This document shows positions 33,948-35,979 of a DNA stretch of 35,979 nucleotides, piece after piece. The position numbers and the translations under genes are program-made. Below the pieces are notes generated by a model. The model was not told the DNA's origin and made no database searches. It worked only from the letters and a program-made list of their open reading frames with translations. Origin of the DNA: Saprospiraceae bacterium (GTDB lineage: Bacteria > Bacteroidota > Bacteroidia > Chitinophagales > Saprospiraceae); assembly GCA_029263015.1 (NCBI GenBank), contig JAJCYI010000214.1, forward strand, positions 1-35,979, in the 5' to 3' direction. Each line of letters opens with the position of its first letter. Within the stretch, counting starts at the first letter, position 1.

Positions 33948-35801
33948 ATGAACAATTTTACTCAAAAGATTTTTGGATTTTTGGCCTGCCTGTTAATTGC
34001 AGGAAGCCTATCGGCCCAAGCCCCGTTTTGGACCGAAGATTTTGATTCGGGCCTGCCTGCCGATTGGACGGCCATTGAAATACAAGGCGACATGACCGCT
34101 ACTTCCAATTGGTTTTGGACAGACCTTGGGCCAACTGGCTCTTTTGCTGTTGATTCGATCATGTCCACAACCCATGATAACGGATGGATGCTATTTGATT
34201 CCGACCTTAACTGCAGTGGCGACCAAAACGCTTGGTTGGTCTCCCCCCAGCTGGACTTGTCCGACAAAGATATTGTTGTGTTGCAGTTTGAGCAGTACTA
34301 TCGCAAATTTGGTGATTTGATCAATGTCCAAGTTAGTACGGACAGCACCGTCTGGACTCAATTTCCGCTATTTGCTGGTTTAACCAACAACAATTATGGA
34401 GACGGAACAGGAACAGGTGAAGAAAATTCACAATTGGTAACAGTGAACATCAGTTCATCAGCAGCAAATCAAACTGCCGTTTGGATTGCATTTCAATTTA
34501 TCGCTGATGCCACAACAGCTAATGGAGTTGATCCTGGTTGTGCTTATAGCTGGCAGATCGATGATGTTCGACTGATTGATTTTGATCCAACTCCTTCAAC
34601 AGATTTGAGCATGGGCGACTTCTTTTTCCCACCCTTGAGTTTTGCAACACCTGCTTCTCAAATTGCTACTGACACAATGGGATTCTCTGCAGATGTTTCC
34701 AACCTTGGGAATGTTGATGTGCCAAATGTTGTATTGAAAGTAGAAGTAACCAATGGCGCTGGTGACTTAATGTTTACAGATAGCGTAGTTGCTGATGTCA
34801 TTCCAGTCGGAACAATTGATTCTACCCTGGTCATTGCAACCCAATATCCTCCATCAAATGTGATCGATAGTTATACCATTGATTACAGTCTTTATAGTCT
34901 CGATTCGATTGATGCTGACATGAGCAACAACAGTGCATCAGAAGTATATATCGTTTCAGATAATACTTGGGCCAAAGAAGCTGGTGAAACAATAGCATTC
35001 CGCCCAGGTGGCGGCCCAGTTGACTATGACATCGGAAACATGTACACGACAAGTACTGACTGGGTTGACAACTACATGGCCACAGAGGTTTCGTTTAATG
35101 CTGCAACTAATGCAGCCGATGGCAATCTTTCGGATTTCATCACCAACATCGTTTTGTTAGAAATAGATGAATCAGCAGTTTTGCCTGATTTTAGTGATTT
35201 TGATGATCAAACGAACTTTATTGCGCACGACGCTATGTCCATTCGGTCATTTAATATTCATCAATACGCTGGAGCAAATTTTGATTTGCAGACTATTTCA
35301 CTGGAAGATTTTGATCTTGAAACGCCAGGTGTTGAATTGAAGCCGGGCAACCGTTATTTCTTGATTGCATCTTATGAAGGAGCAAATAATGTGGTGTTCC
35401 ACGGATTTTCTGAAGACATCAATTATTTCCAAATTTCCACTATCATATTTAACGGCCAATGGTTTTTGGGAGGCTTTGGACCCGAACCAGCTGCTGTTTT
35501 GAGAATGACAATTGACTTGGTCAGTGCAACTGATGAGAATCTGTTGCCTGAAGAAACAATGACTTTCTTCCCAAATCCAGCATCTGATGTATTGAATGTC
35601 GAAGTAACATTTGAGAAGCCTGAATTGGCTAATGTTACGATTGCAGATATCAATGGCAGGGTTATTCAGATTGACATTTTGAAGAATGTTGTCAATGAGA
35701 AGAAGCAATATGATGTTTCCAGTCTTGCTCCTGGTACTTATCTCGTGCGGGTAGCTACCGAAGAAGGAACATTGACCAAAAAATTTGTTGTGGTGCGTTA
35801 A
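33948..35801 (+). CDS. T9SS-exported protein, choice-of-anchor J plus CARDB-like
   Basis: A 617-residue protein. The ATG at 33948 is preferred; a TTG two codons earlier is less likely. Signal peptide MNNFTQKIFGFLACLLIAGS, cleavage after about residue 23. The mature N-terminus APFWTEDFDSGLPADW opens a choice-of-anchor J jelly roll (to IDDVRLIDFD, about 205), followed by a CARDB-like domain (about 215-330). A beta-rich region (about 335-520) and a type A T9SS tail (FFPNPASDVLNVEV to KKFVVVR) complete it. The architecture repeats that of the preceding gene (31317-33788), a diverged duplicate with one jelly roll fewer. The upstream 159-bp gap is AT-rich without a clear promoter. Confidence 0.85.
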   Translation: MNNFTQKIFGFLACLLIAGSLSAQAPFWTEDFDSGLPADWTAIEIQGDMTATSNWFWTDLGPTGSFAVDSIMSTTHDNGWMLFDSDLNCSGDQNAWLVSPQLDLSDKDIVVLQFEQYYRKFGDLINVQVSTDSTVWTQFPLFAGLTNNNYGDGTGTGEENSQLVTVNISSSAANQTAVWIAFQFIADATTANGVDPGCAYSWQIDDVRLIDFDPTPSTDLSMGDFFFPPLSFATPASQIATDTMGFSADVSNLGNVDVPNVVLKVEVTNGAGDLMFTDSVVADVIPVGTIDSTLVIATQYPPSNVIDSYTIDYSLYSLDSIDADMSNNSASEVYIVSDNTWAKEAGETIAFRPGGGPVDYDIGNMYTTSTDWVDNYMATEVSFNAATNAADGNLSDFITNIVLLEIDESAVLPDFSDFDDQTNFIAHDAMSIRSFNIHQYAGANFDLQTISLEDFDLETPGVELKPGNRYFLIASYEGANNVVFHGFSEDINYFQISTIIFNGQWFLGGFGPEPAAVLRMTIDLVSATDENLLPEETMTFFPNPASDVLNVEVTFEKPELANVTIADINGRVIQIDILKNVVNEKKQYDVSSLAPGTYLVRVATEEGTLTKKFVVVR

Positions 35802-35824
35802 TTTTTGATATAGCTACAGTTTTA

Positions 35825-35862
35825 AAAGAAGCCGTCTGGAATATTTTCCAGGCGGCTTCTTT
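35825..35862 (+). terminator. Intrinsic terminator after the last T9SS cargo gene
   Basis: AAAGAAGCCGTCTGGAA pairs with TTCCAGGCGGCTTCTTT (one G-T wobble) across TATT. It lies 23 bp after the stop. The T run is only three bases inside the stem end. Confidence 0.82.
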
Positions 35863-35878
35863 AGTTAGATCTCATGCA

Positions 35879-35966
35879 AGACCTGTCAGGTTGTATTTTT
35901 TCTATGTGTTGGTGTGGGTAATATTTCCCACAGCAACACAGAGTAAAAATACGACCGGACAGGTCT
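35879..35966. repeat. 88-bp imperfect palindrome at the window end
   Basis: The ends AGACCTGTC (35879-35887) and GACAGGTCT (35958-35966) are exact complements. Inside, TTGTATTTTT faces AAAAATACGA and CTATGTGTTGGTGTGGG faces CCCACAGCAACACAGAG. The whole can fold into one long hairpin with few bulges. No gene was seen in it. Confidence 0.75.
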
Positions 35967-35979
35967 GATGGATGTTGTA

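Overview
The window reads as a chromosome segment of an aerobic Bacteroidota bacterium, most likely of the Saprospiraceae/Saprospiria side. The signs are: three large secreted proteins ending in type IX secretion (T9SS) sorting domains; a dockerin-like plus cohesin-like module typical of Saprospiraceae surface proteins; several Bacteroidota-type -7 promoter boxes (TAnnTTTG); few strong Shine-Dalgarno sequences; the futalosine-route menaquinone enzyme MqnD; and homogentisate-route tyrosine catabolism (Hpd). The taxonomic call is an inference from gene content. No phage, insertion sequence, CRISPR array or rRNA was seen.

Layout. 1-840: palindromic repeat and an RluA-type pseudouridine synthase (-). 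912-7750 (+): mqnD, a candidate sigma-54-driven small RNA, alanine dehydrogenase, Tex, a TPR protein, hpd and a Dabb-domain lipoprotein. 7801-8970 (-): acyl-CoA dehydrogenase. 9425-11182 (+): tRNA-His followed by hisS. 11195-17824 (-): an orphan effector-associated-domain (EAD11-like) protein, a COG2509 flavoprotein, two related small secreted proteins, kdsA, a beta-barrel protein and a MacB/FtsX-type permease. 17915-24441 (+): mnmH-selD (selenouridine in tRNA), ccmE-ccmF (cytochrome c maturation), a Rossmann/DUF2520 protein and a translationally coupled 93-residue protein. 24444-27547: uridine-kinase-like protein (-), PorV/PorQ-like barrel (+), 490-residue unknown (-). 27757-35801 (+): three T9SS cargo proteins.

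Most of the window is housekeeping. The strongest unusual signal is the tRNA-His/HisRS pair. The tRNA gene encodes neither G-1 nor C73 (it has U and A), and the adjacent histidyl-tRNA synthetase has an altered motif 2 loop where these bases are normally read. This parallels the loss known in some alphaproteobacteria. The second signal is a near-perfect -24/-12 (sigma-54) promoter placed about 70 nt before a strong terminator in a gap with no gene. The third is the orphan EAD11-like protein. CcmE carries Cys (CxxxY) instead of the usual heme-binding His.

The intergenic spaces are full of palindromes and short tandem repeats. Several 7-, 8- and 14-bp arrays begin in or next to stop codons, and one has become the C-terminus of a gene.
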